This document shows positions 45,492 through 52,301 of a stretch of 64,000 nucleotides of DNA, piece after piece. The notes beneath the pieces are model-generated. The model did not search any database, was not told the DNA's origin, and saw only the letters and a list, made by a program, of their open reading frames with translations. The stretch's first letter is position 1, and each line of letters begins with the position of its first letter. The position numbers were made by a program, and so were the translations under genes. The DNA lies in assembly GCF_036503815.1 (NCBI RefSeq), contig NZ_AP027764.1, positions 1,178,001 to 1,242,000 of the forward strand, in the 5' to 3' direction. The stretch comes from Escherichia coli (GTDB lineage: Bacteria; Pseudomonadota; Gammaproteobacteria; Enterobacterales; Enterobacteriaceae).

Positions 45492-47225
45492 TTAGTTATC
45501 TGACAGATATGATGAGATGGTAGCAGAATCGACACCATGTCCACTTGTCATAATAACTTTAAGACTCTTTATTAGTTCATTCTTGAAGCTATCCGATTGC
45601 ACAGGATTTTTCTCGACCCAATATCGATATGGGTTATCTTTAACTCGCCCTTTTACTTGGGCCTGAAATTGAGTCGTATGTGCAAAATCTTTAAACAGTT
45701 TTCTAACTATCCCGCCATGGTTTTTGTTAACTTTTTTATAATTATCTATAAGGATTTTTAAATCAATCGGAGCGTTACCAATCTTTAGCGTTGCAATTAT
45801 GTCTTTAGCTGTTTTCATAAAAACAGCTTTTGTAAATTTATTTTTATTTTCCCAATATGCATCATCAGGTGGTAAATTATATAAAAACTCAAAAATCATT
45901 TGGTCTGGAGGTAAGGTGCTTGGAAGCAAACATAAGTTTTTTTCTTTTTTGGCTTTTTTTGCATTAGCACTATTGTCGTGAACAACATCACCGTCTAAGA
46001 CGATCAAGCTTTTAGCTGTAAATTCTGGTATTTTTCTTGCCATTAAGTCAAGCATGGCAGAGCAGCTAATATTTATATTCCCTAATGGATTTAATATTTT
46101 ATTTATTTTTCGATCTGTTATCAATTGTTTGAAAAAGTCGAAACCTTCTTTGTCTTCAAAATATACATTTGCCTTTGGAAGACAAATGTCATCATTAATT
46201 TTTACAGTTTCAACATGTAAATCAGCGTGGATATCTGTCCATGAAAGATTATTCTTTGTTTTAATATCTCCATATGTGTCTGTAAGATATATTGTTTTAA
46301 AGCTATCACTATCTTGTTTTGAACGATTATAGATATCCTCTATTATTAATGGAGAGTGCGAGGTCATGATTATTTGCAGATCGTATTGTTTTGCTGCTTT
46401 AGTTAGAATATTAATTAGCTCTAACTGTGCAGCAGGGAAAAGACCTGCATCGGCTTCATCAATTAACAATATTCCGCCATGATAATCAGAATAAGTTTCC
46501 TTCAATCTTTTAAATGAAAAAATTGCTTGGATTAATTGTCCAACATTATCTTCACCGACAGATACTGATTGGTGATCATAATTGTCACCATGGACAACCA
46601 TTGAATCGATAGTACCTTTTGTTGCTGTTACTGAGCTTCCATTGTTTTTTAGTAAGAGTTGGTTACTCATCATTCTGATTTCATCAGAATTTTCATTGAT
46701 GTACTGAACATCCCGTGTTGAGTAATCAGTCCTTAATGTAATAGGAAGAAGTCGTGCTAAGCTTAAAAAAATAACAGGATGAGTAACGTTTCTACTTTGG
46801 TTTTTTTCCGGTATTGAATCATTTCCCCTGACTACAGGCCTTGATTTATCTCTGTCACTGTAGCTGTATAAACCTAATGTTAGTTTTTCAAGATGTTTGT
46901 TCGATGCACCATCATAGACACTAATTTTGACGTCCATTGAACCAGGAACATCAAATTGTTCTGAAAGCCTAAAATGTTCGCTGAAAGCTGACTTGAAGCT
47001 GCCATTTGTTAATGTTTTATATTGTGTTAAATCAGTCTCAGGGTTTTTGGTAAAGTCCTTTGTAAAGCTAAATATTTGGGCGATAATGCCAAGAATTGTG
47101 GATTTAGATGTGCCATTTTTACCACAAATAACAGTTAGGCGAGAACCAAACTCGATGTTTATATTTTTCAGTCCGCGAAACTTCACAACATTTATATTTT
47201 TTAGTTTGGTAATTTGATTTGCCAT
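45492..47225 (-). CDS. OLD-like AAA ATPase with C-terminal TOPRIM-like region
   Basis: A 577-residue protein, starting at MANQITKLKN; a start 17 codons earlier would put the upstream palindrome inside the gene. The ABC-type ATPase has Walker A GKNGTSKST (35-43), signature-like VGEDNVGQLI, Walker B GGILLIDEADAGL and switch His in TSHSPLI. After about residue 370 a TOPRIM-like pattern appears (VYFEDKEG, then LIVLDGDVV, giving E and D-x-D). OLD family proteins and PARIS AriA/AriB combine such parts in phage defence. It lies between int and a Dam-like gene near the prophage border, a common cargo slot. Function is inferred; no partner nuclease other than its own TOPRIM-like part is seen. Confidence 0.8.
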   Translation of the reverse strand: MANQITKLKNINVVKFRGLKNINIEFGSRLTVICGKNGTSKSTILGIIAQIFSFTKDFTKNPETDLTQYKTLTNGSFKSAFSEHFRLSEQFDVPGSMDVKISVYDGASNKHLEKLTLGLYSYSDRDKSRPVVRGNDSIPEKNQSRNVTHPVIFLSLARLLPITLRTDYSTRDVQYINENSDEIRMMSNQLLLKNNGSSVTATKGTIDSMVVHGDNYDHQSVSVGEDNVGQLIQAIFSFKRLKETYSDYHGGILLIDEADAGLFPAAQLELINILTKAAKQYDLQIIMTSHSPLIIEDIYNRSKQDSDSFKTIYLTDTYGDIKTKNNLSWTDIHADLHVETVKINDDICLPKANVYFEDKEGFDFFKQLITDRKINKILNPLGNINISCSAMLDLMARKIPEFTAKSLIVLDGDVVHDNSANAKKAKKEKNLCLLPSTLPPDQMIFEFLYNLPPDDAYWENKNKFTKAVFMKTAKDIIATLKIGNAPIDLKILIDNYKKVNKNHGGIVRKLFKDFAHTTQFQAQVKGRVKDNPYRYWVEKNPVQSDSFKNELIKSLKVIMTSGHGVDSATISSYLSDN

Positions 47226-47247
47226 GTTTCTATCTTGCTCCGTAAAA

Positions 47248-47266
47248 TGGCCACAAATTGTGGCCA
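47248..47266. promoter_or_regulatory. 19-bp palindrome upstream of the OLD-like gene
   Basis: TGGCCACAA-A-TTGTGGCCA has perfect 9-bp arms around one base, 22 bases upstream of the chosen ATG. Position fits an operator or an mRNA hairpin controlling the ATPase. A second copy of one arm occurs in the terminator loop before the methyltransferase gene. Confidence 0.55.
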
Positions 47267-47283
47267 ATAGTTTCATGCTTGGA

Positions 47284-48450
47284 TTATATTGTTATCTTCT
47301 TCAAGCTTGTTTGTCCATCATATTCCTTCAGATATGAGCCATAGTGCCTGAAAAGCATCTCAGGCCCTTTATGCCCCATTTGAGCTGCAAGCCAAAACAG
47401 GTTTGCTCCCCGGCTGATATGTCTGGTGGCGAATGTATGCCTGGTTTGATATGGGTTTCTGTAACGAATACCTGCTTTTCGCAATGTTGGCACCCATGCT
47501 TTTTTCCTAATTGCATCAGCACTTGCCCAGGGTTTATTGGTCTTTGGATCTTCAAAGACAGTAGCATCCTTCATGAATGTAAATGGCTTCTGGTTTATCA
47601 ACGCCAACATTGCTTCTTCAGTCAGTTCAACTTTACGGGTACCGGCTTTTGTCTTTGTTCCTTTGATAACTCCGACAACACTTGCGCTCTGAACATGGGC
47701 TGTTTTTCCAACAAAGTCGATATCATGCCATCGTAGGGCACATAATTCAGAACTACGCAGGCCTGTATGTATGGCGAACCGGAACAGATTTTCCCATTGT
47801 TTGTTTCCGGCTGCTGCTAGTAATGCATCAACTTCTGCTGGTGATAGCGGATCAACCACATAGCTGCTTTCTGCTTCTGACTTATCACTTTGGTAGCGCG
47901 AAGCAGTTACCAACGATACGGGGTTAATTTGAAGTACCCCATCGGTTACGGCTTCATCAAGTGCTGACCGCAGGAAAGATAACTGGTTGCGAATTGTTTT
48001 TAAGGTCGTTTTCTGGCTTTGAATCCACGCTTTCAGGATTGCTGGTGTTAATTCACTTGCAGGGCAAATGTGGAGTGAGGCTAACGCACTACGGCATTTT
48101 TTATAACCACCAATCGTAGATGGTGAAAGTTTTCTCGTTTCGCAGATTTCAAGGTATTCGTCCAGGTACATTTTTACCGTTTTGCCTGCAGCAGCATTAC
48201 CAAAAATTTTCAAACGAGCAGAACGGGGAAAATATTCCGCATAAATGAATGTTCCCCTTTCGATCTTATTATGAATTTCGCCGAGTGTGCGCTCGGCGTA
48301 TTTAATGTTCTTTGGTGTTACTTCCAGATTGGAAAGAGGCTCACGACATTTAACGCCTTTGTAGGTGAAAGTTATATTGATCGTTTCGCCCTGGCGGTGT
48401 TTCCTGATTGTTACGCCGCGCGGTAGTTTGAGCAGTTTTGTCTGGCCCAT
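47284..48450 (-). CDS. int: Phage tyrosine recombinase (integrase)
   Basis: A 388-residue integrase. It has an N-terminal arm-type binding domain (about 1-60), a SAM-like core-binding domain (about 85-175) and a catalytic domain with Arg in HTGLRSSELCALRW, His-x-x-Arg-type TRHTFATRH, and the nucleophile Tyr in FRHYGSYLKEYDG. It should recombine attP with the ssrA 3' end, given the adjacent attachment remnant. Its start overlaps the xis stop, as in many lambdoid phages; AGTGAGG precedes the ATG. Confidence 0.95.
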   Translation of the reverse strand: MGQTKLLKLPRGVTIRKHRQGETINITFTYKGVKCREPLSNLEVTPKNIKYAERTLGEIHNKIERGTFIYAEYFPRSARLKIFGNAAAGKTVKMYLDEYLEICETRKLSPSTIGGYKKCRSALASLHICPASELTPAILKAWIQSQKTTLKTIRNQLSFLRSALDEAVTDGVLQINPVSLVTASRYQSDKSEAESSYVVDPLSPAEVDALLAAAGNKQWENLFRFAIHTGLRSSELCALRWHDIDFVGKTAHVQSASVVGVIKGTKTKAGTRKVELTEEAMLALINQKPFTFMKDATVFEDPKTNKPWASADAIRKKAWVPTLRKAGIRYRNPYQTRHTFATRHISRGANLFWLAAQMGHKGPEMLFRHYGSYLKEYDGQTSLKKITI

Positions 48451-48617
48451 TTTGCAACCTCACTAAGATCAATCCACCTCTCCTTAACGCCTTCAACCTT
48501 TAAAACCTGAACACCTTCACGCCAAACACCGCGCTGTACACGTTTGTTTATTGCTTCAGGAGTTTCGCCAGTTTCTTTGCAATAAGTTGAGATAGGAACA
48601 CAATCGAGGTTCAGCAT
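48411..48617 (-). CDS. xis: Excisionase-like small DNA-binding protein
   Basis: About 68 residues from MLNLDCVPISTY (GTGGAG upstream); a start four codons earlier is possible. It has the winged-helix pattern of recombination directionality factors (ISTYCKETGETPEAINKRVQRGVW, then DLSEVAKWARQ). It overlaps int by about 40 bases. Confidence 0.75.
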   Translation of the reverse strand: MLNLDCVPISTYCKETGETPEAINKRVQRGVWREGVQVLKVEGVKERWIDLSEVAKWARQNCSNYRAA

Positions 48618-48676
48618 ATGTTTCTCCACTTAGCCCGCTGCACATGGGCAGTAATATCAAATTCCAGTCCTGATAA

Positions 48677-48892
48677 TTAATTTTGTTCTCTGGTTGCTAC
48701 TTGTTTTATTGGCCTGATGCTGTCCAGGAGCAGACGGAGGCGCATGTTTGGCGCGCCCCAACGGTAACCAGTCTTTTTGTCGTAGGATTCACAACGTCCG
48801 ACAACCCAGGAGGTTTCAGTGGAATGTAATTTCATCCGCTTTTCACCGTCTCGGGTGATAACAATTCCTGTATGAGTTTTTATCACGCTCAT
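48677..48892 (-). CDS. Small conserved phage protein (unknown function)
   Basis: A 71-residue basic protein typical of the left operon of lambdoid prophages (segments MKLHSTETSWVVGRCESYD and WGAPNMRLRLLLDSIRPI). Its start overlaps the stop of the upstream DUF551 gene by four bases, so it is co-translated. No motif that assigns a function. Confidence 0.65.
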   Translation of the reverse strand: MSVIKTHTGIVITRDGEKRMKLHSTETSWVVGRCESYDKKTGYRWGAPNMRLRLLLDSIRPIKQVATREQN

Positions 48893-49251
48893 TTTTTATT
48901 CTCCGGTGCTTTCGGCATTACTGCCCAGTGGGTAATATTGACGTTTTCAAGGTCCCCGACCTGAAATGTCCACTGCCATTCTCCGGTTTCTTTTTGCCCC
49001 CATGTGTACCAGAGAGAACGCCAGCCAATCAGCCAGCCTTCTCCATTAGCATCAAATAACAGAACACTTTCATGTGCTGGCGGCAGTTCAGCTGACACTG
49101 GTATTACTTTGTTTTCCAGTGCTGCACATTTAGCTTCAAGCGCATCGAATTTACGTATCAGGTATTCAGCATCCGTTTCATTCACTTTCAGATCTCGCGG
49201 TACACATTTCCCGCGAAGAAACCCTTCCATTTCGAAAACATTCATGCGCAT
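48889..49251 (-). CDS. DUF551 phage protein
   Basis: A 120-residue protein. The N-terminal part is a helix/coiled coil (LIRKFDALEAKCAALENKV). The C-terminal DUF551 module has the conserved pattern SAELPPAHESVLLFDANGEG...W...VTHWAVMPKAPE (here NITHWAVMPKAPE). Common in lambdoid early left operons; function unknown. It overlaps the HD gene by ten bases. Confidence 0.8.
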   Translation of the reverse strand: MRMNVFEMEGFLRGKCVPRDLKVNETDAEYLIRKFDALEAKCAALENKVIPVSAELPPAHESVLLFDANGEGWLIGWRSLWYTWGQKETGEWQWTFQVGDLENVNITHWAVMPKAPENKK

Positions 49252-49778
49252 TTGCGTAACTCCGATAACTCGTTGAAGCGCTCAATAAACATCCCGTAGG
49301 CATGGCTCGGTGCCAGTGGAATCACGTTGAACATCTCTGTTGCCGGGATACCTTCCAGTACAGGCCAGAAAGAGCCATCATCAAGCCCGAGATCGCGGCG
49401 TTCGGTTGCCAGCATGATGAGATCGGCATATTTCACAGGCGTGCTCATAACCGTGGGTAACCCGTATTTCTCACGGATTACGGCGTCTATTTTTTCTTCC
49501 ATCCGTTTATAGTCGGGAAGAAGGCGTTTCAGTGGCGCGGGGATGTCCTGGCAATACGCTTCTGTCGCATCATGCATTAACGCTTCAAAAGCAAATTCCT
49601 GCGGTACCAGCTGGCTGCAAAGCACCGCATGTTGGGCGACGCTGTAGAAGTGTGAAAGATGGCCGGCAAAGCGACAGATATTTGAAAGGGAAACCGCGAT
49701 ATCGTTAATATCGATGTTGTCTTTATTTATCCTGTCATAATAAAAATGCTTCCCGGAAAAAGTTTTAATAAATGACAT
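49242..49778 (-). CDS. HD-domain phosphohydrolase (YfbR-like)
   Basis: A 178-residue protein from MSFIKTFSGKHF, preceded by GGAGA. The HD metal site is visible: H in RFAGHLSHFYSVAQHAVLCS, HD in FEALMHDATEAYCQD, and a distal D in VKYADLIMLATERRDLG. This resembles the 5'-deoxynucleotidase YfbR group, so it probably dephosphorylates (deoxy)nucleotides and could change dNTP pools during infection. Confidence 0.8.
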   Translation of the reverse strand: MSFIKTFSGKHFYYDRINKDNIDINDIAVSLSNICRFAGHLSHFYSVAQHAVLCSQLVPQEFAFEALMHDATEAYCQDIPAPLKRLLPDYKRMEEKIDAVIREKYGLPTVMSTPVKYADLIMLATERRDLGLDDGSFWPVLEGIPATEMFNVIPLAPSHAYGMFIERFNELSELRKCA

Positions 49779-49834
49779 TTTGTTCTCCACGTTATATGCG
49801 CTGCACCGCGCTGAATTCGGGTAAAAGGAAGCCC

Positions 49835-50173
49835 TCACCGTCCGGCGATTATTGAGTCAATTACATTTCCATAAATGCCCCCGTAGGGGCGGTTAGTTTC
49901 TCCACAAAACAGAGAAGAACACCTGCGGTGGCAGCCGCCCGGATGGATTGGGTTATGAGCCCGTCGTCCGATGATGCTCTTCTCTGTTTTGTAAAAAGGA
50001 CGGTACCAGCCGGAAGCAAGGGTACAAGCTGGTACCGCCAAGACAACACACAGCATAAAGTTGTGGTGCCGGGTGCCTCCCGGTGCCTGGCGAAGGTTGT
50101 ACACCAGACGGGTGGGTATCCACAGAAGGTCGACTGTCAGCCTTAACCTTAACCCGCGTGCGCTGAGCCGCAT
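49835..50173 (-). CDS. Possible Ash/Icd-like small phage protein
   Basis: An open frame of up to 112 residues ending in NVIDSIIAGR, with HNPIHPGGCHRRCSSLFCG, a style seen in Ash/Icd-like proteins of P1/P4-type and lambdoid elements. The true start is uncertain. It overlaps a strongly structured region, so it may instead be noncoding RNA. Low confidence. Confidence 0.3.
   Translation of the reverse strand: MRLSARGLRLRLTVDLLWIPTRLVYNLRQAPGGTRHHNFMLCVVLAVPACTLASGWYRPFYKTEKSIIGRRAHNPIHPGGCHRRCSSLFCGETNRPYGGIYGNVIDSIIAGR
49904..50037 (-). ncRNA. Structured region, candidate C4-type antisense RNA/attenuator
   Basis: Two strong inverted repeats occur: 15-bp arms ACAAAACAGAGAAGA (49904-49918) and its complement (49978-49992), and 10-bp arms CGGTACCAGC (50001-50010) and GCTGGTACCG (50028-50037). 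On the minus strand the second stem is followed by TCCTTTTT, terminator-like. Inner hairpins (GGCGGCTGCC, GGGCTCATAACCC) add structure. The layout recalls C4 antisense RNAs of P1-like and lambdoid phages, but I cannot confirm the family. Confidence 0.45.
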
Positions 50174-50260
50174 TCACCACAACGCTAAGGATTCTCTCTG
50201 GTTGAAAATACTTAGCTGTTATGTGCCTGCTTTTAGCCACATCAGGCGAGGTGGACCTGG

Positions 50261-50291
50261 TTATTCCCCAACAACAAGGATTCGGTATAAT
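50261..50291 (+). promoter_or_regulatory. Candidate promoter of the micropeptide/2-TM cassette
   Basis: A consensus -10 TATAAT (50286-50291) has a weak -35 (TTATTC, 50261-50266, 19 bases away). It is 33 bases upstream of the first micropeptide ATG. Confidence 0.5.
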
Positions 50292-50323
50292 CTGGATATC
50301 CCAACAACAGGTAGGAAGGAAAT

Positions 50324-50407
50324 ATGTACGTAGATAGCAATGAAAAATTTCATGTTCCGGTAAATCAGAGACCAGCACCGATCCCTGAGCCGAAACCTGA
50401 AATGTAA
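50324..50407 (+). CDS. Proline-rich micropeptide 1 (27 aa)
   Basis: ATG preceded by AGGAAGGA. The 27-residue product ends in a Pro/Glu/Lys tail (RPAPIPEPKPEM) after a polar head. It is too short to be judged by coding statistics, but it shares the proline tail with two other tiny frames in the same cassette, each with ribosome-binding context. No function known. Confidence 0.5.
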   Translation: MYVDSNEKFHVPVNQRPAPIPEPKPEM

Positions 50408-50417
50408 GGGAATAGAG

Positions 50418-50897
50418 ATGACTCGAGACGATCTAGCATTCGATATTCATTATTCTTTCTTTCTTGAGAAAATGAATTACACCCTTTTAAATCGGATAGA
50501 CAAGAGCATAACTCTTGTTCTCATTGTCTTGGGCTTTTCTGTTTTTGCGCCATATAGCAATATGTTTATTTTTGGCGCATCTGTAGCTATTTTGTCGGTG
50601 CTTCAATTGGTATACCAATTTGGGCAGGAAGCTGGCTTATCAAAGGAACAGATGCGACAGTATAAAAGGTTGATTGTTGAGTTTTCCTCCCTTTCTGATG
50701 ACGAACTACGCACTCGGTTTTTAAAGGTTCAAGACGCTGATAGTAATCCATGGAGATCTTTACAAGATGCTGCGTTCAAACGGACCTGTATTGCGCTGGG
50801 ACGTGTTGATGAGTCAGAAATATCATTCATGCATAGCGTTATCGCATGGTTTGCTGGAGATTTGCCTCGGTCAAAAAGGTGTAATAATGACAAATAG
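50418..50897 (+). CDS. Two-TM, SLATT-like membrane protein
   Basis: A 159-residue protein. A short helical head precedes two adjacent TM helices (about 31-47 ITLVLIVLGFSVFAPY and 50-66 MFIFGASVAILSVLQLV), then a long cytosolic helical part with YKRLIVEFSSLSDDEL and LQDAAFKRTCIALGR. This architecture fits SLATT domains, proposed pore-forming effectors in nucleotide-signalling defence systems; the assignment is inference. No nucleotide cyclase is nearby. It sits rightward in an otherwise leftward region, between the early left genes and cI, a slot used for lysogeny-expressed exclusion genes. Confidence 0.6.
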   Translation: MTRDDLAFDIHYSFFLEKMNYTLLNRIDKSITLVLIVLGFSVFAPYSNMFIFGASVAILSVLQLVYQFGQEAGLSKEQMRQYKRLIVEFSSLSDDELRTRFLKVQDADSNPWRSLQDAAFKRTCIALGRVDESEISFMHSVIAWFAGDLPRSKRCNNDK

Positions 50898-51003
50898 AAC
50901 TCCCATAATCCCTAACCATGTACCTCCAAAGCCCAGACCACCATCACCAAAGTCACACAGGCTTTATGAGTATGAATTAATAATGGATTCTATATTGAGA
51001 TGA
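50887..51003 (+). CDS. Proline-rich micropeptide 2 (38 aa)
   Basis: The start overlaps the end of the 2-TM gene by 11 bases, with AAAAAGGTG upstream. The product has a proline-rich head (NHVPPKPRPPSPKSH) and a short helical tail (LYEYELIMDSIL). Coupled translation with the membrane protein suggests a functional link. Confidence 0.5.
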   Translation: MTNRTPIIPNHVPPKPRPPSPKSHRLYEYELIMDSILR

Positions 51004-51007
51004 CCAA

Positions 51008-51097
51008 ATGAATGCATTTATATATACATGGAAAGAGGATCATATACCCTTAAAACCTCGTCCTTCACCGCCAGAACCGAAGCCAAAATCCCGTTAA
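51008..51097 (+). CDS. Proline-rich micropeptide 3 (29 aa)
   Basis: It begins five bases after micropeptide 2. The aromatic head (FIYTWKED) is followed by LKPRPSPPEPKPKSR. The tail resembles those of micropeptides 1 and 2 although heads differ. A terminator follows 33 bases later, closing the cassette. Confidence 0.48.
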   Translation: MNAFIYTWKEDHIPLKPRPSPPEPKPKSR

Positions 51098-51129
51098 GTG
51101 TTGGGGATCTCCAGATTGTTAAAGAGCGA

Positions 51130-51152
51130 AGCGTCCTATAGGGCGCTTTTTT
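51130..51152 (+). terminator. Terminator of the rightward cargo cassette
   Basis: The stem AGCGTCC/GGGCGCT (one G-T pair) with a TATA loop and six T. Confidence 0.8.
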
Positions 51153-51220
51153 GTTGCTAACGAATCATCCTGGACTTCATATGCCCCAGGCGGCTACTTC
51201 GTGGGCGTCCTGCCTGTTCG

Positions 51221-51265
51221 TTGTTTCTCTTGGGTACATTATGTATCTCATAGGTACATTGTCAA
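51221..51265 (-). promoter_or_regulatory. Leftward promoter pL with two operators
   Basis: On the minus strand TTGACA (51260-51265) and TAATGT (51236-51241) are 18 bases apart. A 19-bp operator, ATGTACCTATGAGATACAT (51241-51259), fills the spacer, and a weaker one (51221-51239, with a GTAC half) follows directly. Repressor binding here would block left-operon transcription. Confidence 0.7.
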
Positions 51266-51269
51266 GTAT

Positions 51270-51292
51270 AAAAAAACCTGCCGAAGCAGGTT
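51270..51292 (-). terminator. cI terminator
   Basis: The stem AACCTGC/GCAGGTT with loop TTCG on the minus strand and a T-rich tail, 13 bases after the cI stop. Confidence 0.8.
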
Positions 51293-51304
51293 CATAAACA
51301 TTGA

Positions 51305-51979
51305 TTAGGCTTTGATTTTGTATCTTCTTGGTTTTCCTGAGAAAATCACTGTACCAATTATAGAGCAATTACCGTTGATCTTAATGTAAGGCTCAGGCCA
51401 GTTTGGGTTTAACGCTTTGAGATAACGCTGTGTCCCATCTTCTATCAACCTTTTGAAGGTGGTTTCACCTGTATCGTGCATCAATGCAATAACGTCGTCA
51501 CCGTGGCAGGCAGGTACTTCAGGATCGACAAAAATCATGTCTCCCGGGCGGTACTCATCAATCATTGAATCACCTATCACCCGCAAGATATAAGTCATTT
51601 CCCCACAGGGTACAGGGCAGGGATACGTTTCTGCTGTGCTCAAATCAACCTCAGAATATCCAACTTCTTTCCATGCTCCGGCCTGTACCCATGATATGAC
51701 AGGGACTAATGTGATTTGTTTATTAGTGATTGAAACATCAGGTTTTTTTGTGATGTTCGTTGTCTGGTGTTCTTGATCGAGCCATCCGACAGGCAGGTCG
51801 AAACATTTTTCGATGTGTCGTGCCATGCTGTCACCGATATTTTTAGTAGCACCATCTCCCATAAACCTGCTGGTCTGGGTTGGCTCGCGATCAATCATAG
51901 TGGCAAAGGAAGAATTCCCGCCAACACCATCTCTCAGTTTTCTGGCGTTAGACCGCCGGATGTCATGGATTGTTTTCAT
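51305..51979 (-). CDS. CI-type phage repressor (XRE HTH plus S24 peptidase)
   Basis: A 224-residue prophage repressor. It has an N-terminal HTH (about 10-65), then a LexA/CI self-cleavage domain with the Ala100-Gly101 scissile bond (WVQAGAW), Ser138 (GDSM) and Lys176 (TFKRL). It should cleave itself with activated RecA after DNA damage and so induce the prophage. Length and the neighbouring Cro/YmfL set recall the e14 repressor YmfK. The start codon lies about where transcription from the predicted pRM would begin, suggesting a leaderless mRNA as for lambda cI. Confidence 0.95.
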   Translation of the reverse strand: MKTIHDIRRSNARKLRDGVGGNSSFATMIDREPTQTSRFMGDGATKNIGDSMARHIEKCFDLPVGWLDQEHQTTNITKKPDVSITNKQITLVPVISWVQAGAWKEVGYSEVDLSTAETYPCPVPCGEMTYILRVIGDSMIDEYRPGDMIFVDPEVPACHGDDVIALMHDTGETTFKRLIEDGTQRYLKALNPNWPEPYIKINGNCSIIGTVIFSGKPRRYKIKA

Positions 51980-51983
51980 AACG

Positions 51984-52064
51984 AAATTAAAACCCTTGTA
52001 CCGTTAAGGTACAAGTATCTTGAAGGTTCATTTCAATCATGTAATATGTACACCGGAGGTACAT
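51984..52064. promoter_or_regulatory. oR region: divergent pRM and pR with three operators
   Basis: Three 19-bp repressor sites are visible: TTGTACCGTTAAGGTACAA (51996-52014), a weaker AAGTATCTTGAAGGTTCAT (52013-52031), and ATGTACACCGGAGGTACAT (52046-52064), all GTAC-based like those at pL. pR is TTGAAG (52020-52025), 16 bases, TAATAT (52042-52047). pRM on the minus strand is TTGTAC, 17 bases, TTTAAT (51986-51991). The third operator contains the Shine-Dalgarno of cro. Confidence 0.75.
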
Positions 52065-52069
52065 ATTAC

Positions 52070-52270
52070 ATGAAAGCGTATTGGGACTCTTTAACCAAAG
52101 AACAGCAGGGCGAGTTGGCCGGAAAAGTTGGCTCAACACCTGGCTACTTACGGCTGGTTTTCAATGGCTATAAAAAAGCCAGTTTTATGCTGGCTAAAAA
52201 ACTTGAGCAATGCACGTCAGGTGCAATTACGAAATCTGACTTAAGACCGGATATCTATCCGAAAGATTAG
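52070..52270 (+). CDS. Cro-like regulator
   Basis: A 66-residue HTH protein starting at MKAYWDSLTKEQ, with GGAGGT 9 bases upstream; the longer open frame that runs through the operators is not real. HTH pattern: LAGKVGSTPGYLRLVFNGYKKASFMLAKKLE. First gene of the rightward early operon; it should compete with CI at the GTAC operators. Same size as e14 YmfT. Confidence 0.88.
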   Translation: MKAYWDSLTKEQQGELAGKVGSTPGYLRLVFNGYKKASFMLAKKLEQCTSGAITKSDLRPDIYPKD

Positions 52271-52301
52271 CAGAACACTTTCAATTTTTAACCACAGAAC
52301 G

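Noticed and set aside
51767..52069. Extended N-terminus of the Cro frame
   Set aside because: It overlaps cI antisense and both operators; a strong Shine-Dalgarno precedes the internal ATG at 52070.
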